Positions 1 through 4,806 of a DNA stretch of 5,473 bases are shown piece after piece. Position 1 is the first letter of the stretch; each line of letters opens with the position of its first letter. The stretch is from assembly GCA_012511615.1 (NCBI GenBank), contig JAAZFS010000153.1, positions 1-5,473 of the forward strand, read 5' to 3'. Below the pieces are notes generated by a model. The model searched no databases. It had not been told where the DNA came from and saw only the letters and a list, made by a program, of their open reading frames with translations. The stretch comes from Elusimicrobiota bacterium. GTDB lineage: Bacteria; CG03; SLGR01. A program made the position numbers and the translations under genes.

Positions 1-845
1 ATGATTCTTTAAATGATGCAGTCGAAGATGCGGATATGATAGTAGTTTCTGTACCTTCTGTTGCAATCGCCTCTACCGCAGAACTTTTAAAAAATGCTGA
101 ATTTAGTGATGAGACAATAATAGTTAGCACTGTAAAAGGCTTTGAAACAGTCTCCTTAAATCGTCCTACGCAGTTGCTGGAAAAAGAGTTAAATGGAAGA
201 GGGAGAATAGGGGTGCTTTCTGGACCTAGCCATGCTGAAGAAGTGGTAAATCAAATACCCACGGCAATTGTTGCTGCCTCCACTGATACTGAGACACGTT
301 GTCTTGTCCAGAGAAAATTTTCTAACATTTACTTTAGAGTATATACTTCATCTGACTTAATAGGGGTAGAGCTTGGTGGTGCCCTGAAGAATGTAATTGC
401 TATTGCTTCGGGTATAGTTGCAGGTTCCGGCCTTGGAGATAATACCCGTGCCGCCCTTATTGCAAGAGGAAATACCGAGATAACTCGCCTAGGAATTGCC
501 ATGGGTGCTTCCAGCGATACCTTTAGCGGTCTCAGTGGCATAGGAGACCTGATAGTTACATGTTTCTCTGAACATTCAAGAAATTTTAGGTTTGGGAAAT
601 ATTTAGGTAGTGGTCATACTTTTGAAGATGCTCTTGCAAAGATGAAGACTACTGTAGAGGGAATAAATACCGCAAAATGTGTAGACCGACTTGCAGAAAA
701 ATACCAGGTATCTATGCCCCTTTGCAACAAAATTAGTGAGATGCTTTTTGATAATAAGTCGGTGTCAGATGCCTGGAAAGAACTTATGCTCCGCCCACTA
801 AAGAGTGAAGATGACGGGAAATGTCTGGAGGAAGAATTTGAATAA
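1..845 (+). CDS. gpsA: NAD(P)-dependent glycerol-3-phosphate dehydrogenase, 5'-truncated by window edge
   Basis: Reduces dihydroxyacetone phosphate to sn-glycerol 3-phosphate in the cytoplasm, the first committed precursor of phospholipids. The frame is open from base 3 through the TAA at 843-845 (280 residues visible). The family is usually about 330 residues, so roughly 50 N-terminal residues, including the Rossmann GxGxxG loop, lie upstream. Visible motifs in order are VVSVPS near base 42 (end of the nucleotide-binding fold), GPSHAEE near 222, the catalytic-lysine block ELGGALKN with Lys codon 387-389, the helix GLGDNTRAALIARG, and the substrate-binding GDLIVTC-S-SRN block from about 543. 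All key family residues in the visible part are present, so it looks functional. The ATG at 36 is internal (Met of DMIVVSVPS) and is not the start. Its 3' end contains the ribosome binding site and start codon of the next gene, which implies translational coupling. Confidence 0.95.
   Translation, partial: DSLNDAVEDADMIVVSVPSVAIASTAELLKNAEFSDETIIVSTVKGFETVSLNRPTQLLEKELNGRGRIGVLSGPSHAEEVVNQIPTAIVAASTDTETRCLVQRKFSNIYFRVYTSSDLIGVELGGALKNVIAIASGIVAGSGLGDNTRAALIARGNTEITRLGIAMGASSDTFSGLSGIGDLIVTCFSEHSRNFRFGKYLGSGHTFEDALAKMKTTVEGINTAKCVDRLAEKYQVSMPLCNKISEMLFDNKSVSDAWKELMLRPLKSEDDGKCLEEEFE
827..833 (+). promoter_or_regulatory. Shine-Dalgarno site setting the TTG start of the HU gene
   Basis: GGAGGAA lies inside the last codons of gpsA, four bases before the TTG at 838. 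It is the only strong ribosome binding site here. It favours the TTG over the in-frame ATGs at 805 and 811, which have no such site and would add residues unlike any HU N-terminus. Confidence 0.8.
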
Positions 846-1104
846 AACCGACCTTATTGAGAAAGTTAGTGAGGTGACTTGCGCAAAAACCGAAGCTCAG
901 GATGCAGTAAATTCTCTTTTTGAAGCTATAAGTGATGCATTGTCTGCTGGTGAAAGAGTTACTATATCTAATTTTGGTTCCTTTTATGTGAGGTTTCAGA
1001 AGGCCAGAACTGGGCGCAATCCAAAGACTGGTGAAACAATTGACATACCGCCGAGAAAAGTGGTAAAGTTCACTCCATCGCCTGCACTTAATAAAAAATT
1101 ATAA
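838..1104 (+). CDS. HU/IHF-family nucleoid DNA-binding protein (88 aa, TTG start)
   Basis: A small basic DNA-bending protein of the bacterial nucleoid, acting as a homo- or heterodimer. From the TTG at 838 it reads MNKTDLIEKVSE, the classic HU/IHF opening. An N-terminal helical dimerisation region (about residues 3-40) comes first, then the ISNFGSF strand (43-49), the DNA-binding beta-arm with GRNPKTGE (59-66, including the proline at 62 that wedges into DNA in this family), and a closing VVKFTPSPALNKKL strand and helix. Eighty-eight residues is typical (about 90). It overlaps gpsA by 8 bases (838-845), so translation is probably coupled. The arm sequence and the MerR gene next door resemble IHF-alpha neighbourhoods, but HU and IHF subunits cannot be separated by eye, so no symbol is given. 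Confidence 0.93.
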   Translation: MNKTDLIEKVSEVTCAKTEAQDAVNSLFEAISDALSAGERVTISNFGSFYVRFQKARTGRNPKTGETIDIPPRKVVKFTPSPALNKKL

Positions 1105-1115
1105 AATTAAGCTAA

Positions 1116-1460
1116 ATGAAAAAATACTTTACAATCGGAGAGGTATCAGAACGGACAGATATTCCCGCATATACTCTCAGATATTGGGAATCGGAGTTTA
1201 AACTCTTAAGACCGCTCCGCAGAGAGAGCGGGCAGAGAAGATACACTCAGAGTGACCTGCATACAGTTGAAAAAATAAAGAAATTATTGTATGAAAAGAA
1301 GTATTCAATTGCCGGAGCCAAAAAGCAGCTAATCCAGGAATTAAAGTCTTCAAGTTCCCAGATGGAATTTAAATTATCGGCTTCTGGTGTTGTGCTTCAG
1401 GAATTGAAAAAAGTAGAAAAAGATCTTTTAGATATAAAAAAGATGCTTTCTGAGAGTTAG
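1116..1460 (+). CDS. MerR-family transcriptional regulator (114 aa)
   Basis: A DNA-binding regulator with an N-terminal MerR winged helix-turn-helix. Residues 4-24 (YFTIGEVSERTDIPAYTLRYW) form the HTH, with the highly conserved TLRYWE signature. Residues 30-46 form the wing (LRPLRRESGQRRYTQSD), followed by a second helical pair ending near residue 75. The C-terminal part (about 93-112) is a charged amphipathic helix likely to form the dimer coiled coil. There is no cysteine-rich or ligand-binding C-terminal domain, so it is not recognisable as a metal or drug sensor. It belongs with the short MerR-like proteins commonly found beside HU/IHF genes. It begins 11 bases after the HU stop with only a weak ribosome binding site (AATTAAG), so it is probably translated from the same mRNA. 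Its target promoters are unknown. The stop codon is followed after one base by a tRNA gene. Confidence 0.9.
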   Translation: MKKYFTIGEVSERTDIPAYTLRYWESEFKLLRPLRRESGQRRYTQSDLHTVEKIKKLLYEKKYSIAGAKKQLIQELKSSSSQMEFKLSASGVVLQELKKVEKDLLDIKKMLSES

Positions 1461-1461
1461 G

Positions 1462-1535
1462 GCGGGCGTAGTTCAATGGTAGAATACCAGCTTCCCAAGC
1501 TGAATACGCGGGTTCGATTCCCGTCGCCCGCTCCA
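1462..1535 (+). tRNA. tRNA-Gly(CCC)
   Basis: A 74-nt cloverleaf. The acceptor GCGGGCG pairs fully with CGCCCGC, discriminator T, and CCA is encoded at 1533-1535. The D-arm is GTTC/GAAT, the anticodon loop TTCCCAA with anticodon CCC at 1494-1496 (reads GGG glycine codons), and the T-loop TTCGATT on a GCGGG/CCCGT stem. The anticodon stem CCAGC/GCTGA has a C-A mismatch at its top pair (27-43). The body closely resembles the E. coli glycine CCC tRNA as I remember it. It begins one base after the merR stop, so it must be cut from the merR mRNA or be transcribed from a promoter inside merR. Confidence 0.95.
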
Positions 1536-1559
1536 TTTTAGCTTGGGTTATATTAATGT

Positions 1560-1636
1560 CGGGACGTGGCGCAGCCTGGTAGCGCACTCGTCTGGGGGGC
1601 GAGTGGTCGCCGGTTCAAATCCGGCCGTCCCGACCA
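1560..1636 (+). tRNA. tRNA-Pro(GGG)
   Basis: A 77-nt cloverleaf starting with C1, as is usual for bacterial proline tRNAs. The acceptor CGGGACG pairs with CGTCCCG, discriminator A, and CCA is encoded. The D-stem is GCGC/GCGC. The anticodon stem is CTCGT/GCGAG with a T-G closing pair, and the loop CTGGGGG carries anticodon GGG at 1594-1596 (reads CCC and CCU). The T-arm is GCCGG TTCAAAT CCGGC. It lies 24 bases after tRNA-Gly with no promoter between, so the two are probably one precursor. Confidence 0.96.
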
Positions 1637-1679
1637 TTTTATATCAAGTTATCACTGAAACTCTCCTTCGCTGGGATTA

Positions 1680-1708
1680 TTGACGATGCTAGAGACCAAA
1701 ACTCTTAT
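1680..1708 (+). promoter_or_regulatory. Possible sigma-70 promoter for tRNA-Pro(CGG)
   Basis: TTGACG (1680-1685) matches the -35 consensus at five of six bases. It is followed after 17 bases by TCTTAT (1703-1708), a weaker -10. The bases after the -10 (GGGGAC) form a G/C-rich discriminator of the kind found at stable-RNA promoters under growth control. Transcription would begin near 1715, giving a leader of about 80 bases with two hairpins before the tRNA. The weak -10 keeps this a candidate only. Confidence 0.35.
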
Positions 1709-1733
1709 GGGGACAAGTGTCGGTGATATTCTT

Positions 1734-1766
1734 AACTATACAGGCTTTCCAAGAAACTGTATAGTT
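1734..1766 (+). repeat. Perfect 10-bp inverted repeat (hairpin) upstream of tRNA-Pro(CGG)
   Basis: AACTATACAG (1734-1743) and CTGTATAGTT (1757-1766) are perfectly complementary around a 13-base loop. Inside the loop, CTT and AAG can pair further. It could be a structured RNA leader, a processing signal, or a protein-binding dyad in DNA. Confidence 0.6.
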
Positions 1767-1767
1767 G

Positions 1768-1788
1768 AAACTTACCAGATAAGTTTTT
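1768..1788 (+). terminator. AT-rich hairpin followed by a T run, possible weak terminator
   Basis: AAACTTA (1768-1774) pairs perfectly with TAAGTTT (1780-1786) around a 5-base loop, and the T run continues to 1788. It starts two bases after the previous hairpin and ends six bases before the tRNA. The stem has one G-C pair only, so termination would be inefficient. A leader helix guiding tRNA 5' processing, or an attenuator, is equally plausible. Confidence 0.3.
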
Positions 1789-1794
1789 AAGGTT

Positions 1795-1871
1795 CGGGGT
1801 GTGGCTCAGTTTGGCAGAGCGCGTCGTTCGGGACGACGAGGTCGGAGGTTCAAATCCTCTCACCCCGACCA
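1795..1871 (+). tRNA. tRNA-Pro(CGG)
   Basis: A 77-nt cloverleaf. The acceptor CGGGGTG pairs with CACCCCG, discriminator A, and CCA is encoded at 1869-1871. The D-stem is GCTC/GAGC. The perfect anticodon stem CGTCG/CGACG holds loop TTCGGGA with anticodon CGG at 1829-1831 (reads CCG proline codons). The T-arm is GGAGG TTCAAAT CCTCT. It differs from the neighbouring tRNA-Pro(GGG) throughout the arms, so it is a distinct isoacceptor and not a recent duplicate. Confidence 0.96.
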
Positions 1872-1970
1872 TTTAAATAGCTTACCTAAGGCAAAGAAAA
1901 TGCCAGTCTGGCAGATTATTAGAAATTGTGACTCCCAAAAAATATCTCTTGATTGCTATTGGGTATTATT

Positions 1971-2030
1971 TCACTAGCAAAAGTTTAATTTAAATAAATT
2001 TAAAATTGTGTTAATAGTCACTAGCGAAAA
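1971..2030. repeat. Short direct repeat TCACTAGC(A/G)AAA, two copies 47 bp apart
   Basis: Copies at 1971-1982 and 2018-2029 match at 11 of 12 bases. An AT-rich inverted repeat sits between them (1989-2004). The spacing and symmetry could suit a regulator or nucleoid-protein binding region upstream of the promoter at 2065. With AT-rich sequence and only two copies, chance is not excluded. Confidence 0.4.
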
Positions 2031-2050
2031 ACAATAAAGCTGCTGTAATA

Positions 2051-2075
2051 TAAAATCAGTTTTGTTGTGATTTTA
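2051..2075. promoter_or_regulatory. Perfect 8-bp inverted repeat, candidate operator for the MFS gene
   Basis: TAAAATCA (2051-2058) and TGATTTTA (2068-2075) form a perfect palindrome with a 9-base centre. The right arm overlaps the proposed -35 box at 2065-2070, the position expected of a repressor site. It could instead be an RNA hairpin, but it lies upstream of the predicted transcription start. Confidence 0.4.
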
Positions 2076-2092
2076 GCTGAAACAGATATAAT
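2065..2092 (+). promoter_or_regulatory. Candidate sigma-70 promoter for the MFS/channel unit
   Basis: TTGTGA (2065-2070) is followed after 16 bases by a perfect TATAAT (2087-2092). Transcription would start near 2099, leaving a leader of about 95 bases before the ATG at 2195. The -10 is consensus and the -35 matches four of six. In such AT-rich sequence a chance TATAAT is possible, but the overlap with the palindrome supports it. Confidence 0.45.
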
Positions 2093-2194
2093 TAAAAATT
2101 CAGGTATAAAAGTCCTAAGTTTTAAAAGTATAAGCATTAATGGAATACAGTCTTTACAAAATAATATTCGGCCGCAAAAAATAATTAAATAGAA

Positions 2195-3724
2195 ATGGAT
2201 AAGAAAACACGAGATAGAGCCCTAAACCTATCAATAGCGGATGGAGTGTTGTCCGCTATAATGAGATCTCTATGCGGAGGTATATTTTTAACGGGTTTTG
2301 TTCTCAAAATTCTTGAGTCAGATCCGGGAAAGATAGGTATCCTTGCTTCCCTGCCTTTATTTGCAAATATCGTCCAGTTATTTGGTTCCTACATTATAGA
2401 AAAAACTGGGAAAAACAAGATGCTTTGTTTTATATCAGCTGGAATCAGTCGAGCTCTTTGGTTGTTTGTGCTTATTTTACCTTTTAAAATTTTTTCCCCT
2501 GTTTCTGATTACAGGATATGGTTTCTTGTAGCTATCATAGGGGCATCAAGCATATTTGCTTCGCTCTCGAGTGTTGGTTGGCTTTCATGGATGAGCGACC
2601 TGGTTCCTGCTGAGAGTAGGGGTGCATACTTTGGCAAAAGAAATATGTTTACTGCCTTTTTTGGCATGATTTTTGTTCTTTTAGGTGGTTGGTTTATAAA
2701 ATTCTGGGCAGAAAAATATACAGAAGTAAATCCTTACGGATTTATTATTCTTTTCGCTGTAGGAATAATTGCAGGTTTAAGTTCACTAATATTTATGTTT
2801 GCCATACCTGAGGTTGAAACTGAAGAAAAGGAAGTAAATGAAGAGTTTTCTCCCCAGTTATTTTTAATGCCTCTCAAAGATAAAAATTTCTGCAGGCTCG
2901 TTATTTTTGCGTCAATCTGGATTTTTGCCGTAAATATTGCTGGACCTTATTACGCAGTCTATATGATAAATATGCTTAATATTGATTTTTCGGCACTGGC
3001 ATTGTTTGGTACTGCATCGACAATTGCCACTCTTATAATGATGAAAATATGGGGTCCCATTACTGACAAACTTGGTAATAAACCAGTCATTATAGTGTCT
3101 GGGGTTATTCTGATATTTGTACCCTTCATATGGTTGGTAGCTCGTGCGGAAGCATATAATATTCCTGTTGTAGTCGCTCATATTTTGTCTGGTGCTTTTA
3201 TGGCCGGTGCGACTCTTTCTCAGTTTAATATTCTAATTAAGATGTCTCCTCAGGAAGGCCGGTCTGTTTATCTGGCACTTTATGCGGTTATGACCGGACT
3301 GATTGGTGCTTTGGCCCCCCTAGCTGGCGGAGTTCTTTTCGGTTGGATTAAAAACTTCTCAATAGCATTCTTTGTGTTTAACATAAATGCATACCACTTA
3401 ATCTTTCTTTTTTCTAGTTTACTTATAGCGTTTTCACTTATATTTGCGGTCCGAATTTATGAAGAGGACAGCGCAAGTCCTGTTAGTGTGGTTATTCAAC
3501 TTAAGAATGATCTTAACCCTCAGACGGGAATATCTGGTGCTATGGATTTTCTTATTGTTCGTAAGGAAAAAAGTGAAAAAATACTAAGGAGGCTCGATCG
3601 GACTTCAGAAGAACTTGCTACAAAATCGGAGGAACTTGTAAAGAAAGTACTTGATGGAGCAGAAGAAATAACCAAGAAACCTCTTGAAAAAATCAAAGAG
3701 TTTCTAAAAGATGATGATGAATAA
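2195..3724 (+). CDS. Major facilitator superfamily (MFS) transporter with charged C-terminal tail (509 aa)
   Basis: An inner-membrane secondary transporter whose substrate cannot be read from the sequence. About 12 hydrophobic segments span residues 12-420, in two halves split by a charged loop near 205-230 (PEVETEEKEVNEE). MFS-type loop signatures are DLVPAESRGAYFGKRN (135-150) and a motif-A copy GPITDKLGNKP (287-297); EKTGKNK (69-75) is the weaker N-half equivalent. Residues 421-509 form an unusual soluble tail. It includes a basic, heptad-like helix from about 456 (EKSEKILRRLDRTSEELATK), likely a coiled coil, and ends in an acidic DDDE. The start at 2195 is supported by an in-frame stop at 2186-2188 and by the typical polar-then-TM1 opening, though the ribosome binding site is weak. 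It is followed after 17 bases by a channel-like gene, probably in the same operon. It could be a sugar, nucleoside or lipid-type exporter or importer; I make no substrate call. Confidence 0.88.
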   Translation: MDKKTRDRALNLSIADGVLSAIMRSLCGGIFLTGFVLKILESDPGKIGILASLPLFANIVQLFGSYIIEKTGKNKMLCFISAGISRALWLFVLILPFKIFSPVSDYRIWFLVAIIGASSIFASLSSVGWLSWMSDLVPAESRGAYFGKRNMFTAFFGMIFVLLGGWFIKFWAEKYTEVNPYGFIILFAVGIIAGLSSLIFMFAIPEVETEEKEVNEEFSPQLFLMPLKDKNFCRLVIFASIWIFAVNIAGPYYAVYMINMLNIDFSALALFGTASTIATLIMMKIWGPITDKLGNKPVIIVSGVILIFVPFIWLVARAEAYNIPVVVAHILSGAFMAGATLSQFNILIKMSPQEGRSVYLALYAVMTGLIGALAPLAGGVLFGWIKNFSIAFFVFNINAYHLIFLFSSLLIAFSLIFAVRIYEEDSASPVSVVIQLKNDLNPQTGISGAMDFLIVRKEKSEKILRRLDRTSEELATKSEELVKKVLDGAEEITKKPLEKIKEFLKDDDE

Positions 3725-3728
3725 AATC

Positions 3729-3734
3729 GGAGGG
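3729..3734 (+). promoter_or_regulatory. Shine-Dalgarno site of the mechanosensitive-channel-like gene
   Basis: GGAGGG seven bases before the ATG at 3742, in the 17-base gap after the MFS stop. It is much stronger than the site of the MFS gene, so the second gene may be translated more efficiently from the shared mRNA. Confidence 0.75.
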
Positions 3735-3741
3735 AAATCAG

Positions 3742-4578
3742 ATGGATAGATTTGTCGAAATATTCAACAGACTTGTTGCAGATTCAGCGAAACAAGTTTC
3801 AGATTTTGTTTTGGGTTTCGGCCCCAAGATTGTTTTTGCTGTTCTAATACTTTTATTGGGATGGCTTTTGGCTATGCTAGCAAAAAAGATTGTTGCAAAA
3901 CTGCTGAAGGCGATTGGATTCAATGTCTTTTCCGAGAAAATTGGAGTTCAGAAATTTATGGAGAAGGGCGGCATTGTGAAACCACCGTCACTTATAGCTG
4001 CAGTTATTGTATATTGGATTGTAATTTTCAATACGCTTATGCTAGTTTCGGAGGTTTTAAACATTGAGACTCCTGCCCGATTTTTCAATGACCTTTTAAG
4101 CTATATGCCCAGTCTTGGTGTTGTTTTTATAATAATTATTCTGGGAGTTATTACTGCAAAATTTGCTAGTAAATTTACGACAAAAGCTACTAAACTGGCT
4201 GGTCTGCCATTCAGTAAATTTATTGGTTCAATGGCGGGTTATATTTTTGTTGGGCTGTCAATACTTCTTTCATTTGAGTATCTCAATATATCAAAAAGTG
4301 TATCAATTCAGTTCTCAATAATAATATTGGGAATGATACCCCTAACAATAGCATTGTTTTTAATAATAGGCGGAAAAGATACGGTATCCAGCATTTTGGC
4401 GTCACGTTATGTTAAAAATGAGTTGTCTCCTGGAGATATGATAGAAATTGAAAATATAAGCGGTGAAGTAGTCTCGGTTGGTCTTATATCCACAAAGATT
4501 AGTCATAATAATTACCATATACTAATTCCTAACTACCGTTTTCTAACTGAAATACTAAAAAAGACAGAGGCTGAGTAA
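3742..4578 (+). CDS. Small-conductance mechanosensitive-channel-like membrane protein (MscS / conserved-TM-helix type, 278 aa)
   Basis: Probably an inner-membrane channel related to MscS, which opens under membrane tension to release solutes after osmotic downshift. An amphipathic N-terminus (1-22) precedes hydrophobic segments at about 28-49, 83-106, 124-144, 163-181 and 188-210. The block after the last one, GGKDTVSSILASRYVKNE (210-227), then GDMIEI and GEVVSVGLISTKI (231-253) and IPNYRFLTE (262-270), matches the start of the MscS beta domain (GDxI-x-G-V-x-I-x-T-x-IPN). The family's large C-terminal alpha/beta domain is absent; the protein stops soon after IPN. The layout fits the 'conserved TM helix' relatives better than classical three-helix MscS. 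The glycine/alanine-rich pore helix of E. coli MscS is not obvious, so channel activity is inferred. It shares an operon with the MFS gene upstream. Confidence 0.8.
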   Translation: MDRFVEIFNRLVADSAKQVSDFVLGFGPKIVFAVLILLLGWLLAMLAKKIVAKLLKAIGFNVFSEKIGVQKFMEKGGIVKPPSLIAAVIVYWIVIFNTLMLVSEVLNIETPARFFNDLLSYMPSLGVVFIIIILGVITAKFASKFTTKATKLAGLPFSKFIGSMAGYIFVGLSILLSFEYLNISKSVSIQFSIIILGMIPLTIALFLIIGGKDTVSSILASRYVKNELSPGDMIEIENISGEVVSVGLISTKISHNNYHILIPNYRFLTEILKKTEAE

Positions 4579-4583
4579 TTGAA

Positions 4584-4612
4584 TTGACTCTTTATTGAGG
4601 GTTTCTTATAAT
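4584..4612 (+). promoter_or_regulatory. Near-consensus sigma-70 promoter for the small ORF/U32 unit
   Basis: TTGACT (4584-4589, five of six) and a perfect TATAAT (4607-4612) are separated by the ideal 17 bases. Transcription would start near 4619, about 26 bases before the ATG at 4645. It begins six bases after the channel stop codon, so a new transcription unit starts here. Confidence 0.75.
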
Positions 4613-4644
4613 CTTGAGTGTGCTTTAAATAGCTTAGGAGCCTG

Positions 4645-4806
4645 ATGAAAAATTACAATTTGATTAGAGAATGCAATTTCAAGAAGGGTAGTGTTTGGAA
4701 CTATTCGAATGCTGAGCTTATAAATCTTTTTGACTGTTTTTCTCTATATGACCTTTGTTTTAGAAACAATTTTTTCTCTGCCCAGTTCAAAAGAGAAATA
4801 TTGTGA
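4645..4806 (+). CDS. Small protein of unknown function (53 aa), coupled to the U32-like gene
   Basis: I do not recognise this protein. It runs from the ATG at 4645 to the TGA at 4804-4806, and AGGAG (4636-4640) four bases before the ATG is a proper ribosome binding site. A near-consensus promoter lies just upstream, and its stop overlaps the next start as GTGA, a typical coupled arrangement. These signals argue strongly that it is a real gene despite its length. The sequence has a polar start (MKNYNLIREC), a WNYSNAELINLFD stretch likely to be helical, and an aromatic, cysteine-containing helix (CFSLYDLCF) ending basic (FKREIL). Cysteines are at 10, 31 and 38. There is no signal peptide or clear membrane span. 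The central helices faintly recall the region before the radical-SAM core of BioB/HydE-like enzymes, but that is only an impression. It could also be a partner protein, a modified peptide substrate or a chance leader. Confidence 0.6.
   Translation: MKNYNLIRECNFKKGSVWNYSNAELINLFDCFSLYDLCFRNNFFSAQFKREIL

Larger units (their letters stand above)
1872..2194. other. Gene-free AT-rich intergenic region of 323 bases
   Basis: No convincing gene is visible. It holds a 13-base dyad TGCCAG-T-CTGGCA (1901-1913), a direct repeat of TCACTAGC (1971 and 2018) flanking an AT dyad TTTAAAT-AA-ATTTAAA (1989-2004), and a promoter-like element inside an inverted repeat (2051-2092). The last hundred bases are very A/T-rich and run into the MFS start as an untranslated leader. 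No clear GC-rich terminator follows the tRNA. Confidence 0.7.

Noticed and set aside
329..541. Minus-strand 70-codon frame
   Set aside because: It lies wholly inside gpsA, whose frame carries all conserved motifs, and has no recognisable domain.
1369..1587. Minus-strand 72-codon frame containing an ATGIEPAYSAWEAG stretch
   Set aside because: It is the antisense translation of the tRNA-Gly gene, a well-known spurious protein found in databases, and it overlaps merR and tRNA-Pro.
1901..1913. TGCCAG-T-CTGGCA dyad as a terminator for the tRNA cluster
   Set aside because: As RNA it leaves only a 4-bp stem and no T run follows, so it is not a convincing terminator.
1900..1977. A 25-codon frame in the intergenic region (MPVWQIIRNC...)
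   Set aside because: Only a marginal AAGG site, no promoter, no recognisable composition; likely chance.
1872..2194. CRISPR array, insertion sequence or tRNA-borne integration (att) site
   Set aside because: Only two short imperfect repeats are present, with no transposase, no terminal repeats and no duplicated tRNA 3' end.
2912..3181. Minus-strand 89-codon frame
   Set aside because: Shadow of the MFS gene in the opposite strand, with no family resemblance or start signals.
3738..4067. A minus-strand frame (3738-3923) and a plus-strand frame (3861-4067) at the start of the channel gene
   Set aside because: Both overlap the well-supported MscS-like gene and lack domains or ribosome binding sites.
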